64,000 nucleotides of DNA, taken from NCBI GenBank assembly GCA_008012315.1, contig SSEL01000023.1, positions 1 through 64,000 on the forward strand, written 5' to 3'. The notes under the pieces were generated by a model. The model was not told the DNA's origin. It saw only the letters and a list, made by a program, of their open reading frames with translations, and searched no databases. This stretch comes from Rhodospirillaceae bacterium. Lineage in GTDB: Bacteria > Pseudomonadota > Alphaproteobacteria > Dongiales > Dongiaceae. A program made the position numbers and the translations under genes. Positions 35,055-43,343 of this stretch are shown here, piece after piece (positions within the stretch are counted from its first letter, which is position 1; each line of letters begins with the position of its first letter).

Positions 35055-35921
35055 ATGGCGAAACAATGGGGTAGGGATATGGGGCGGCTGGCGGCCAGGT
35101 TCCTGGGAAAACGGCTTTGCCTATGGTTGGCCGTTGCGGGGGTGGCTGTCGCGGGCATGGCGGTCCTGCCCGGCGCCGCTTTCGCGAAGCCGATGACCCT
35201 GACCTATATCGGCTACTTGGCCGGCTTTCCCGTCATTGATCTGACGGCCACCGTGGATGTTCCCGTCGCGGCGGGTGCGGCCGGGACGACAGCCGGATCG
35301 GGTGCCTATCAGGTCAACGCCGTCATGGCGACCAGCGGCAACTTCGCTGCGCTCTATCCTTACCGGCAGGAAATGAAGGCCCAAGGCGGCATGACCAAGG
35401 CCAAGCCGGTGCCGAAGCAGTTCCAATCCGATGCAACGATCTGGCAGCGGCGTGAAACCATCGCCTTGGCCTACGGCACTGGGGGGCAGGTGACGATCAC
35501 CGCCAATCCGATGACCCAACAGGCGCGGCAGGCTGTGCGCGAGGGCTATGCCAATGGCACGATGGATCCCGCCAGTGCGGTGGTGGCGCTCGTCGCTGCT
35601 TTCAGCCAGCGCCAGGATTGCGGCGGGGCCTATGCGGTTTTCGACGGTGTCAGGCGGTACGACATCATGGTCGAGAAAACCGGCGGCGCCACGGTCAATA
35701 GAATGCAGCGTTCCATCTATCAGGGCCCGGCGACGGAATGCAGCGCCGTGCCGAAATTGGTCGGCGGATTCCAGCAGGCGGCGGTTCAGTCGCAGCTCTA
35801 TCCGCAGAAGGCGCGGCTCTGGCTGGCGCCGGCTTTAAAGGGCTTTCCGGCAGTTCCCGTCCGCATGTCGGCGACCAATGCGTTCGGCGAAATGGTCCTC
35901 GATCTGGTGGCGGTGCAGTAG
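35055..35921 (+). CDS. DUF3108 domain-containing exported protein
   Basis: A 288-aa protein with an N-terminal signal or anchor (about residues 19-45: LCLWLAVAGVAVAGMAVLPG, then AAFAKP). The mature part starts MTLTYIGYLAGFPVIDLTA and contains YPYRQEMKAQGGMTKAKPVP, GTMDPASAVVALV and FDGVRRYDIMVEK, which match DUF3108. Members are probably periplasmic; function unknown. It stands alone between tRNA-Val and the convergent gph gene. Confidence 0.88.
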   Translation: MAKQWGRDMGRLAARFLGKRLCLWLAVAGVAVAGMAVLPGAAFAKPMTLTYIGYLAGFPVIDLTATVDVPVAAGAAGTTAGSGAYQVNAVMATSGNFAALYPYRQEMKAQGGMTKAKPVPKQFQSDATIWQRRETIALAYGTGGQVTITANPMTQQARQAVREGYANGTMDPASAVVALVAAFSQRQDCGGAYAVFDGVRRYDIMVEKTGGATVNRMQRSIYQGPATECSAVPKLVGGFQQAAVQSQLYPQKARLWLAPALKGFPAVPVRMSATNAFGEMVLDLVAVQ

Positions 35922-35951
35922 CGTTGCTGTCACGCCAGCATTGTCGCCCCT

Positions 35952-36608
35952 CTATGCATCCAATTGCCGCAACAGGTCCGGCAGATCGGCAAAGCGGGTG
36001 AAGCCCGGTGTCGCTGCAACATCGGCTGCGCCATAGCCCGATGGCAGGATCAGTGCCGGCACGCCGGCCGCTTGGGCGCAGGCAAGATCGACAGTGCTGT
36101 CACCGATCATGACCGAGCTATCGACCGTGCCGCCCAACTGCTTGATGGCGGCCCAGAGCGGTTCCGGCTGCGGCTTGCGTTGCGGCAAGGCATCGCCGCC
36201 GATGACGGCTTCAAACAGATCATCGATACCGCTGGCGGCGAGAACGGCATGGGTGGCCGTGGTCGGTTTGTTGGTGCAAACGCCGAGCCGGTAGCCGTCG
36301 GCTTTCAACCGTCGCAATGTCTCGGCGACACCGGGATAGAGCATGACCTGCCGTGTCGCATAGCGGTCATAAAAAACCATGTAGCGCGGCATGATCTCAG
36401 CCACGGTCATGGTCAGTCCCACGGCAGCCAGGGCCCGCTCCATCAGCTTCGGTGCGCCTTCCCCGATCATTCGCTTGATTCTGGATAAATCGAGCGGTGC
36501 AGCGCCCAGTTCAGCCAGGGTTTCGTTGGCGGCGGCGGCGATATCCGCGGCGCTGTCGACCAAAGTCCCATCCAGATCAAAGACTAAGGTGTGGCGTTTC
36601 TGGGGCAT
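35952..36608 (-). CDS. gph: Phosphoglycolate phosphatase (HAD family)
   Basis: A 218-aa HAD phosphatase. Motif I is FDLDGTLVDS, motif II appears in GVCTNKPT, the KPxPEP-type block is RKPQPEPLW, and motif IV is MIGDSTVDLACA. This matches Gph, which dephosphorylates 2-phosphoglycolate from DNA repair and oxygenase side reactions. The ATG at 36608 is preferred; an upstream ATG (36635) and a TTG (36701) are possible but poorly supported. It is divergent from glmU. Confidence 0.9.
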   Translation of the reverse strand: MPQKRHTLVFDLDGTLVDSAADIAAAANETLAELGAAPLDLSRIKRMIGEGAPKLMERALAAVGLTMTVAEIMPRYMVFYDRYATRQVMLYPGVAETLRRLKADGYRLGVCTNKPTTATHAVLAASGIDDLFEAVIGGDALPQRKPQPEPLWAAIKQLGGTVDSSVMIGDSTVDLACAQAAGVPALILPSGYGAADVAATPGFTRFADLPDLLRQLDA

Positions 36609-36722
36609 ATCTGTGACCTGACCGTTCTTGTCCATTCGGCGCTTGGAGCCAAGCCGGGGATATGGCATTTTCCGCTCGATCTCAATGACTTTCGCGGGCA
36701 AACCCGCTGGAGCCGCCGATAG

Positions 36723-38096
36723 ATGCCGCAGAATTCATCGCTGTCCGTCGCTGCCATCATCCTTGCTGCCGGCCAGGGCACCCGCATGAAATCGCGCTTG
36801 CCAAAGGTCATGCATCGCATCGCCAATCGCACAATGATCGGTCATGTTCTCGATAACCTGACACCGCTCGCACCGATTTCGGTGACGGCGGTGATTGCGC
36901 CGGGTATGGATGATGTGGCGCGCGAGGTTGCGCCGCATCAGGCGGCCTTTCAGACCGAAGCCCTGGGTACCGGCCATGCGGTGAAATCCGCGCGCCAGGC
37001 GGTCGCCGACACGACGGCCCAGACAATTCTCGTTCTGTTCGGGGATTCGCCCTTCGTTTCGACCGCAACGCTGAAGAAAATGGTCGAACGCCGTCAGGAG
37101 GCCGACGCGCCGGCCGTGGTCGTTCTCGGCATGCGTCCCGCCGATCCGACCGGCTATGGCCGCATCATCGTCGATGCCGATGGCTGTGTCGGGAAGATCG
37201 TCGAACATAAGGATGCATCTGCCGGGGAGCTTGCCGTCGGCCTGTGCAATTCCGGCGTCATGGCGATCGATGCATCGGTGATCTGGCCGCTGATCGAGGG
37301 CATCGGCAACGACAATGCCAAGGGCGAATATTACCTGACCGATATCGTCGCGCTGGCCCGGCAGGCCGGGCGGCGCTGTGTCTGTGTCGAAGCACCGGCC
37401 GATGAATTGCTGGGCGTCAACAGCCGCGTCGATCTCGCTGTCGCTGAAAAGCTATACCAGCAGGCGCGGCGGCAGGCGGCGATGAGCGAAGGCGTGACGC
37501 TGCAGGATGCGGACACGGTCTATTTCAGCAGCGATACCAAACTTGGCCGCGATGTGATTGTCGGACCCAATGTGGTTTTCGGTCCTGGCGTCAGCATTGC
37601 CGACAATGTCGAGATCCGCGCATTCTGCCATATCGAAGGGGCGACGATCGCCCAGGGCGCAATCATCGGTCCTTTCGCCCGGCTGCGGCCGGGCAGCGAG
37701 ATCGGCGAGGATGCACATATCGGCAATTTCGTCGAAACCAAGAACACGAAGCTCGGCGCCGGCGCCAAGGCCAATCATCTCACCTATCTGGGCGATGCCG
37801 AGGTCGGCGCGAAGAGTAATGTTGGCGCCGGCACGATCACCTGCAATTATGATGGCTTCCTGAAAGAAAAGACGGTGATCGGGAAGGGAGCCTTCATCGG
37901 CTCCAATTCCTCTCTGGTGGCGCCGGTCAAGATTGGCGACGGCGCCATCGTGGCGGCCGGCAGTGTCATCACGCGCGACGTTGCCGCCGAAGCCCTGGCC
38001 GTGGCGCGTGGCGCGCAGGTCGACAAGCCGGGCTGGGCGGTGCAGTTCCGCACCGCCAAAGCGGCGGAGAAGGCCGCGCGAAAGATCAAAGACTGA
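36723..38096 (+). CDS. glmU: Bifunctional UDP-N-acetylglucosamine diphosphorylase / glucosamine-1-phosphate N-acetyltransferase
   Basis: GlmU acetylates glucosamine-1-phosphate and then makes UDP-GlcNAc for peptidoglycan and LPS. The N-terminal uridyltransferase has AAIILAAGQGTRMKSRLPKV, FGDSPFVS and the GYGRIIVDADG block. The C-terminal left-handed beta-helix has repeated I-G-x4 hexapeptides (GPFARLRPGSEIGEDAHIG, NFVETKNTKLG) and the acetyltransferase landmarks NYDGFLKEKTVIG and GSNSSLVAPVKIG. The 457-aa length is normal. It is followed 59 nt later by glmS, the usual pairing. Confidence 0.97.
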   Translation: MPQNSSLSVAAIILAAGQGTRMKSRLPKVMHRIANRTMIGHVLDNLTPLAPISVTAVIAPGMDDVAREVAPHQAAFQTEALGTGHAVKSARQAVADTTAQTILVLFGDSPFVSTATLKKMVERRQEADAPAVVVLGMRPADPTGYGRIIVDADGCVGKIVEHKDASAGELAVGLCNSGVMAIDASVIWPLIEGIGNDNAKGEYYLTDIVALARQAGRRCVCVEAPADELLGVNSRVDLAVAEKLYQQARRQAAMSEGVTLQDADTVYFSSDTKLGRDVIVGPNVVFGPGVSIADNVEIRAFCHIEGATIAQGAIIGPFARLRPGSEIGEDAHIGNFVETKNTKLGAGAKANHLTYLGDAEVGAKSNVGAGTITCNYDGFLKEKTVIGKGAFIGSNSSLVAPVKIGDGAIVAAGSVITRDVAAEALAVARGAQVDKPGWAVQFRTAKAAEKAARKIKD

Positions 38097-38155
38097 CGGC
38101 AGGATACGCAAGTATCGGGGGCTCTTGATGCGACAACAGGAGAGCTAGAAACAAC

Positions 38156-39976
38156 ATGTGCGGCATCATCGGAATTCTCGGCAAATCGCCGGTCGCCTCG
38201 CTTCTATTCGATGGTTTGAAGCGTCTGGAATATCGCGGCTATGATTCCGCCGGCATTGCCACGCTGGTGGATGGTCGGATCGACCGTCGGCGTGCGGAAG
38301 GCAAGCTCGGCAATCTGGAGAAGCTGCTATCCTCTCAGCCGCTCAGCGGCACGACCGGCATCGGCCATACTCGCTGGGCCACCCATGGCCGCCCCAATGA
38401 AGTGAACGCCCATCCGCATGCCACCGATAAAGTTGCGGTGGTGCATAACGGCATCATCGAGAATTTCCAGGAACTGCGCGACGAGTTGCGTGCCGCCGGT
38501 CATGTCTTCGTCACCGAGACCGATACGGAGACGGTCGCCCATCTGCTGACGCATTATCTCGATCACGGCAAGACGCCGGAAGAAGCGGTATCGATGGCGA
38601 TGACCCGTCTCCAGGGCGCGTTCTCGCTGGCGATCCTCTTTGCCGGCCGGTCGGATCTGATGATCGGTGCGCGGCGCGGTTCGCCTCTGGCGATCGGTTA
38701 TGGCAATGGTGAGATGTATCTCGGTTCCGATGCCATGGCCCTGGCGCCTTTCACCAGCCGCATCTGCTATCTGATGGAGGATGACTGGGCAGTCATCACG
38801 CCGGAAGGAGCGACGATCTATAACCAGGATCGCCTGGTCAATCGTGAAATCAAACAGACGGCGTTGTCGGGCGCCCTGATCGGCAAGGGCAATTATCGCC
38901 ATTTCATGATGAAGGAGATTGCCGAGCAGCCGGCGGTGATCGGCGATACGTTGCAGGTTTTCCTCAATCCGCTGGAACGTCGCATCGAATTGCCGCCAAT
39001 GCCATTCGACTTTGCGAAGCTCAGCCGGTTGACCATCGTTGCCTGCGGGACAGCCTATCTCGCCGGCTTCGTCGCGAAATACTGGTTCGAGCAGATCGCA
39101 CGCCTGCCGGTCGAAATCGATGTCGCCTCGGAGTTCCGCTATCGCACGGCGCCGCTGCCGCCGGATGGGGCGACCCTGGTGATCTCGCAATCAGGCGAGA
39201 CGGCCGATACACTGGCGGCGCTGCGCTATGCCAAGAGCGAAGGCAACAAGATCATTGCCGTGGTCAACGTGCCCGAAAGCACAATCGCGCGGGAAGCCGA
39301 TGTCGTCTTGCAGACTTTGGCCGGGCCGGAGATCGGCGTCGCCTCGACCAAGGCCTTCACCACGCAGCTCGTCGTGCTTGCCACCTTGGCGATCGCGGCG
39401 GCGCGTGCCCGCGGCACGATTGACGCAAAGCGCGAAGCCGAGCTGTCCGGCGCCTTGATCGAGGTCCCGGCGCGGGTCTCGGAAATTCTCAATCACGATC
39501 AGCGATTGAAGGAGATTGCCCTCAAGGTTTCGGAAGCCCGTGACGTCTTGTTCCTGGGACGTGGGACCTCCTATCCGATAGCCTTGGAAGGGGCGCTGAA
39601 GCTCAAGGAAATCTCCTATATTCATGCCGAAGGCTATGCCGCCGGCGAGATGAAGCACGGGCCGATCGCCCTGATCGACGAGGATGTGCCGGTCATTGTC
39701 GTCGCGCCGCATGACGATCTCTTCGACAAGACCGCGTCCAATCTGCAGGAAGTTCGGGCCCGCGGCGGACGTGTCGTGTTTTTCTCCGATGCCGATGGTG
39801 TCGCCAAACTGGGCGGCGACGCCATGGCTGCGGTGGAATTGCCGAAGGTCGATCCGTTCGTCGCGCCGATCCTGTATGCGGTGCCGGTGCAGCTTCTCGC
39901 TTATCATGCCGCCGTGGCGAAAGGCACCGATGTCGATCAGCCGCGCAATCTGGCAAAGAGCGTGACCGTCGAATAA
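38156..39976 (+). CDS. glmS: Glutamine--fructose-6-phosphate aminotransferase (isomerizing)
   Basis: Makes glucosamine-6-phosphate from fructose-6-phosphate and glutamine. The mature N-terminus is Cys after MCGIIGILGKS (class II glutamine amidotransferase nucleophile). Two SIS sugar-isomerase domains follow, with ISQSGETADTLAALRYA, STKAFTTQL and GRGTSYPIALEGALKLKEI. The C-terminus DQPRNLAKSVTVE is the family's catalytic tail. The 606-aa length is normal. A strong hairpin follows the stop by 6 nt. Confidence 0.98.
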   Translation: MCGIIGILGKSPVASLLFDGLKRLEYRGYDSAGIATLVDGRIDRRRAEGKLGNLEKLLSSQPLSGTTGIGHTRWATHGRPNEVNAHPHATDKVAVVHNGIIENFQELRDELRAAGHVFVTETDTETVAHLLTHYLDHGKTPEEAVSMAMTRLQGAFSLAILFAGRSDLMIGARRGSPLAIGYGNGEMYLGSDAMALAPFTSRICYLMEDDWAVITPEGATIYNQDRLVNREIKQTALSGALIGKGNYRHFMMKEIAEQPAVIGDTLQVFLNPLERRIELPPMPFDFAKLSRLTIVACGTAYLAGFVAKYWFEQIARLPVEIDVASEFRYRTAPLPPDGATLVISQSGETADTLAALRYAKSEGNKIIAVVNVPESTIAREADVVLQTLAGPEIGVASTKAFTTQLVVLATLAIAAARARGTIDAKREAELSGALIEVPARVSEILNHDQRLKEIALKVSEARDVLFLGRGTSYPIALEGALKLKEISYIHAEGYAAGEMKHGPIALIDEDVPVIVVAPHDDLFDKTASNLQEVRARGGRVVFFSDADGVAKLGGDAMAAVELPKVDPFVAPILYAVPVQLLAYHAAVAKGTDVDQPRNLAKSVTVE

Positions 39977-40388
39977 GGCTGGGATCTTCAAGCGTGGCGG
40001 CATTGCCTCGTTACGCTTGAAGATCCGCCTTCTCTTGCTGGGGCGGCTTTTGCCCGCCCGAAAACCAATAGGCCAATGGTCTGGCTAAATCTTAATTGGC
40101 CTGGTTTTGGTTTTTAGGTCAGCAATTGTTTCTCAATCTTTCACGGCCATTATCTATAGTCACTGGTGCGGCGCGACGTCGAATTTGGTCGCTGCGATGC
40201 CAAAAATGGCCGATGGTTGCGAGCTCGGCATGCCGTATTGCGAGGTTACAATCCTCGCAGTCGCCGCGTTGGGTCATAAAAGGCTGGTAAACAAAAAAAT
40301 CCCCGAAGAAATCCGGTTGCAATTTCACAAATCGGGGTTAACCTGCGGGAAATAATAATTCGTAAAAGGAAAATTCTGGAGGAATTAA
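39977..40388 (+). other. Structured leader/intergenic region upstream of the dmm operon
   Basis: This 412-nt gap, richer in A+T than its neighbours, holds the glmS hairpin (listed separately), a 7-bp stem TGCGAGG-ttacaat-CCTCGCA at 40239-40259, and a longer-range CCCCGA/TCGGGG pair at 40301-40337. A strong Shine-Dalgarno (GGAGG) precedes dmmD. An 82-codon frame (40107-40355) has no family character and probably is not a gene. The region likely carries the dmm promoter and perhaps a regulatory RNA structure. Confidence 0.45.
39983..40025 (+). terminator. Long hairpin after glmS
   Basis: GATCTTCAAGCGT and ACGCTTGAAGATC form a perfect 13-bp stem around a 17-nt loop, 6 nt after the glmS stop. 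The following sequence (CGCCTTCTCTTG) has only a weak T/C tract, so it is a terminator-like or mRNA-protecting element. Confidence 0.6.
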
Positions 40389-41522
40389 ATGCCGAAGAGT
40401 TGGCGCTTTTCCGTGCTCGCAGATCGTCACCGCGCCTTGGGCTCGCAGCTTGAGGATTGGAGTGGCATGGGAACAGCCTGGACCTACGACTCCGATATTC
40501 TCGATCAGCACAAGGCAGTGCGGACCAAAGCTGGTCTAATGGACGTCTCTGGTCTGAAAAAGGTTCATCTGGTCGGGCCGCATGCGATCGCCGTCTTGGA
40601 TTACATCACGACGCGCGACGTTTCCAAGCTCTATCCCGGCAAGTCGGTTTATGCCTGCATGCTCAATGAGCGCGGCCATTTCACCGATGACTGCATCGTC
40701 TATCGCACGGGCCCCAATTCCTGGATGCTGGTGCATGGTTCGGGTTCCGGCCACGAGGAAGTGGTAAGGCAGGCCCAAGGCCGCAATTGCGCGGTGCTGT
40801 TCGATGACGATCTGCACGACCTCTCCCTGCAAGGGCCGGTCGCGGTCGATTTCCTGGCGAAGCATGTGCCGGGTATTCGCGATCTGCGTTACTTCCATCA
40901 CATGCAGACCTCGCTGTTCGGTGCGCCGGTGATGATTTCCCGCACCGGCTATACTGGCGAGCGCGGCTATGAAATCTTCGTCCGCGGCCAGGATGCGCCG
41001 CTGGTCTGGGACACCATCCTCGCCGAAGGCAAGAGCATGGGCATTATCCCGGTCTGCTTCAGCGTGCTCGATCTGCTGCGGGTGGAAAGCTATCTGCTGT
41101 TCTATCCCTACGACAATTCGCAGATGTATCCCTTCGCGAACGAAGGTCCCGGCGATTCGCTGTGGGAACTCGGCCTCGACTTCACCGTCAGCCCCGGCAA
41201 GACCGGCTTCCGCGGTGCCGAGGAGCATGCCCGCCTGAAGGGCAAGGAACGCTTCAAGATCTTCGGCATGCTGATCGATGCCGATAAGATGGCCGATGGG
41301 GGCGATGAAGTCTGGGCCGACGGCAAGAAGGTCGGCGTCATCACCTGCCCGTCCTATTCCAAGCTCACCAACAAATCGATGGCGATTGCCCGCCTCGATG
41401 TGCCCTATGCCAAGCAGGGCGTGAAGTTGGAAGTCCGCGGCAAAAACGTGAAGGCAAGTGCCATTGCCCATACCATCACATTCGACGATCCGGAAAAGAA
41501 GAAGCGGACGGCGGTCGGTTAA
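40389..41522 (+). CDS. dmmD: DmmD-like aminomethyltransferase (GcvT/DmdA fold, folate-binding)
   Basis: A 377-aa GcvT-fold protein. The N-terminal segment RHRALGSQLEDWSGMGTAWT and the folate-domain blocks DVSGLKKVHLVGPHA, ISRTGYTGERGYEIFV, LRVESYLLFYPYD and VSPGKTGFRGAEEH identify the family. In dmmDABC operons this protein is proposed to pass the C1 unit released from dimethylamine to tetrahydrofolate (known proposal). GGAGG lies 7 nt before the ATG. It heads the operon; a hairpin and a palindromic repeat separate it from dmmA. It could be mistaken for glycine cleavage T protein, but gcvH and gcvP are absent. Confidence 0.87.
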   Translation: MPKSWRFSVLADRHRALGSQLEDWSGMGTAWTYDSDILDQHKAVRTKAGLMDVSGLKKVHLVGPHAIAVLDYITTRDVSKLYPGKSVYACMLNERGHFTDDCIVYRTGPNSWMLVHGSGSGHEEVVRQAQGRNCAVLFDDDLHDLSLQGPVAVDFLAKHVPGIRDLRYFHHMQTSLFGAPVMISRTGYTGERGYEIFVRGQDAPLVWDTILAEGKSMGIIPVCFSVLDLLRVESYLLFYPYDNSQMYPFANEGPGDSLWELGLDFTVSPGKTGFRGAEEHARLKGKERFKIFGMLIDADKMADGGDEVWADGKKVGVITCPSYSKLTNKSMAIARLDVPYAKQGVKLEVRGKNVKASAIAHTITFDDPEKKKRTAVG

Positions 41523-41540
41523 GCTTGAGGAAAGTGTTTA

Positions 41541-41570
41541 AGCCGTGACGTTCGCAAGGGCGTCACGGCT
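41541..41570 (+). other. Perfect 10-bp hairpin between dmmD and dmmA
   Basis: AGCCGTGACG and CGTCACGGCT pair perfectly around a 10-nt loop, 18 nt after the dmmD stop. No T-run follows. It directly abuts the dispersed repeat starting at 41570, so the dmmD-dmmA junction is strongly structured. It may reduce readthrough or mark an mRNA processing point. Confidence 0.6.
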
Positions 41571-41637
41571 AGAGCGCGATGGTTTCAAATAGAAGCGCTG
41601 TGCTTCTATTTAAAAGCTGAATCGCCCTCTATCTTAT
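41570..41637 (+). repeat. Palindromic dispersed repeat, copy 1
   Basis: A 68-nt imperfect palindrome. The outer arms are AGAG-N3-GAT and ATC-N3-CTCT, and an inner 10-bp stem AAATAGAAGC-gctgt-GCTTCTATTT forms a hairpin. It ends CCTCTATCTTAT. Two related copies lie at 61195-61250 and 61261-61330. It sits inside the dmm operon between dmmD and dmmA. Confidence 0.75.
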
Positions 41638-41657
41638 GTAAGTGAGCGGGATCAAAG

Positions 41658-42257
41658 ATTCTGCTGGTTTCGGGTATCAAAAGCCGGCCCGAATATACGG
41701 GCCTGCATATTGATCCGCATGCGCGACGGCATCTGGTTGCCCTGGAGGGCGAAGGGGCTCTGGCGCTGCTGGAGAAAACGGAAACGAAGGACCCTGGCTT
41801 CTTATCGCGGCTGGAAATCCTGCATGTGAAGGGCGGCAGCAATCACGCAGCCGCCCTTCGTGCTTTGAACGCTGCCGATTATTGGGAAGCGCCGACCATA
41901 CCGACATTGCTGACCCGGCTGGGTGCGGCTCTGTCGACCGCGCACATGGGACTGCGGCTCTATGTGGCCGGTACCGAAGGCTTTATCGGCCAGGTGATGA
42001 AGGTTGGTACCGATGCCGGTATCAGCTTCCTCTCCATCCGCACCGAACATCGCGGATCGCTGGCGCGGCGTGTGTCCTGCGTGCACTGCAAAGGCATCAC
42101 GGAGAACGTCACCACCAATCCCGCAACCTGCAGCCATTGCGGTCTGACATTGCTGGTGCGCGATCACTATTCCCGGCGCATCGCGGCGTTCCAGGGCGTC
42201 TGTATCGATGCCGAAGTGCCGGGCGATGTACCCCCGGTGGAGGAAGCGTTCAGATGA
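41658..42257 (+). CDS. dmmA: Dimethylamine monooxygenase subunit DmmA-like protein (start unresolved)
   Basis: The protein has a C-terminal zinc-ribbon-like pair, CVHCKGITENVTTNPATCSHC, followed by VRDHYSRRIAAFQGVCIDAE, the hallmark of the DmmA C-terminal domain. The coding frame is open back to a stop at 41643-41645 and reads like protein from KILLVSGIKSRPEYTGLHID onward, yet the first standard start codon is GTG at 41826, which would remove about 56 residues. I place the start at ATT 41658; CTG 41661 or 41664 are equal options, and an early frameshift is another. The stop overlaps dmmB (ATGA). It is probably part of the heme N-demethylase complex. Confidence 0.75.
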   Translation: MLLVSGIKSRPEYTGLHIDPHARRHLVALEGEGALALLEKTETKDPGFLSRLEILHVKGGSNHAAALRALNAADYWEAPTIPTLLTRLGAALSTAHMGLRLYVAGTEGFIGQVMKVGTDAGISFLSIRTEHRGSLARRVSCVHCKGITENVTTNPATCSHCGLTLLVRDHYSRRIAAFQGVCIDAEVPGDVPPVEEAFR

Positions 42258-43240
42258 GCAAGAATATCGGTATGCAAGTCGTCGTCACCTCGGTGAAACA
42301 GGTGGCGGATACGGTCAAATGCTTCCGTTTCGTCCCAGTCGACGGTTCCGATATGGTTCTTCCCCGGTTCTCCGGCGGATCGCATGTCGTCGTGACGATG
42401 AAGGGCAAGGATGCTGCGGGCAATACGGTCACCTATCGCAATCCCTATTCCCTGATGTCGTCGCCGGATGATTCGAGCTGCTTTGAAATCAGCGTGCTCC
42501 GTACCGAGAACTCGCGCGGCGGATCGCATTTCATGCATGATCAGGTCAAGGAAGGCGATATCCTGACGATCAGCAATCCAGTCAATCTCTTTCCCGTCAG
42601 CGCCGGCGGCCGCAAGCATATCTTCATCGCCGGCGGTATCGGCATCACGCCCTTCATGGCGATGATGGATGCCCTGGCGGCGCGGAACGGCAAGTTCGAG
42701 CTGCATTACGGCTTTCGTAGCCGAAGCCATGGCGCCTATTGGCGCGAGCTTGAAGAGCGCTATGGCCACAGCCGGGTTAGGACCTATTGCCAGGCCGAAG
42801 GTCAGATGATCGATTTCGGCGAGCTTCTGGAGCATCAGCCTTTGGGCACGCATCTCTATGTTTGCGGGCCCGCGCCGATGATCGAGGCGGTGAAGAAGAG
42901 CGCGCGCGAGGCGGGCTGGCCGGATGAGAATGTCCATTCGGAAGAATTCCTGGCGCCGCCATCTGGACAGCCCTTCATCGTCAAGCTGAAGAAGTCGCAG
43001 CGTAACATCATGGTCGGTGAACATCAGAGCATTCTCGAAGCTTTGGAAGCCGCCAATGTCGATGCGAATTTCCTTTGCCGTGGCGGCGCCTGTGGTCAAT
43101 GCGAGACGGCCGTCTGCAGTGCCGATGGCGAGATCGAGCATAACGATCACTATCTCAGCAAGGACGAGCGCCAGTCGGGCAAGAAGATCATGATCTGCGT
43201 GTCACGCCTCAATGGGCGCGAACTGGTGCTCGATCTCTGA
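42254..43240 (+). CDS. dmmB: DmmB-like reductase (flavin/NAD plus 2Fe-2S ferredoxin domain)
   Basis: A 328-aa VanB/PDR-type oxidoreductase. The flavin domain (RNPYSLMSSPDD, the RxYS motif), the NAD domain (IAGGIGITPFMAMMDAL, YVCGPAPMIEAV) and a C-terminal plant-type 2Fe-2S domain (CRGGACGQCETAVCSADGE, then a distal Cys in IMICVSR) are in the normal order. It should pass electrons from NAD(P)H to the DmmC heme subunit. Its ATG overlaps the dmmA stop. Confidence 0.9.
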   Translation: MSKNIGMQVVVTSVKQVADTVKCFRFVPVDGSDMVLPRFSGGSHVVVTMKGKDAAGNTVTYRNPYSLMSSPDDSSCFEISVLRTENSRGGSHFMHDQVKEGDILTISNPVNLFPVSAGGRKHIFIAGGIGITPFMAMMDALAARNGKFELHYGFRSRSHGAYWRELEERYGHSRVRTYCQAEGQMIDFGELLEHQPLGTHLYVCGPAPMIEAVKKSAREAGWPDENVHSEEFLAPPSGQPFIVKLKKSQRNIMVGEHQSILEALEAANVDANFLCRGGACGQCETAVCSADGEIEHNDHYLSKDERQSGKKIMICVSRLNGRELVLDL

Positions 43241-43343
43241 TGAAACAATCGTAAGCGCGCCGCCAAGAAGCGCATTCGGATAGCGCATCTCTATATGAAG
43301 CCGGGCGTGATCTTGAAAAAGTTCGCCGGCACGGGAGGGTAAG

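Noticed and set aside
40227-40241. Possible sigma-54 promoter (GG...TGC) upstream of dmmD
   Set aside because: GG and GC are separated by 11 nt instead of the required 10, and no enhancer-like sites were seen.
40107-40355. 82-codon frame between glmS and dmmD
   Set aside because: No ribosome site, no family character, and it overlaps stem-loops that explain the sequence better.
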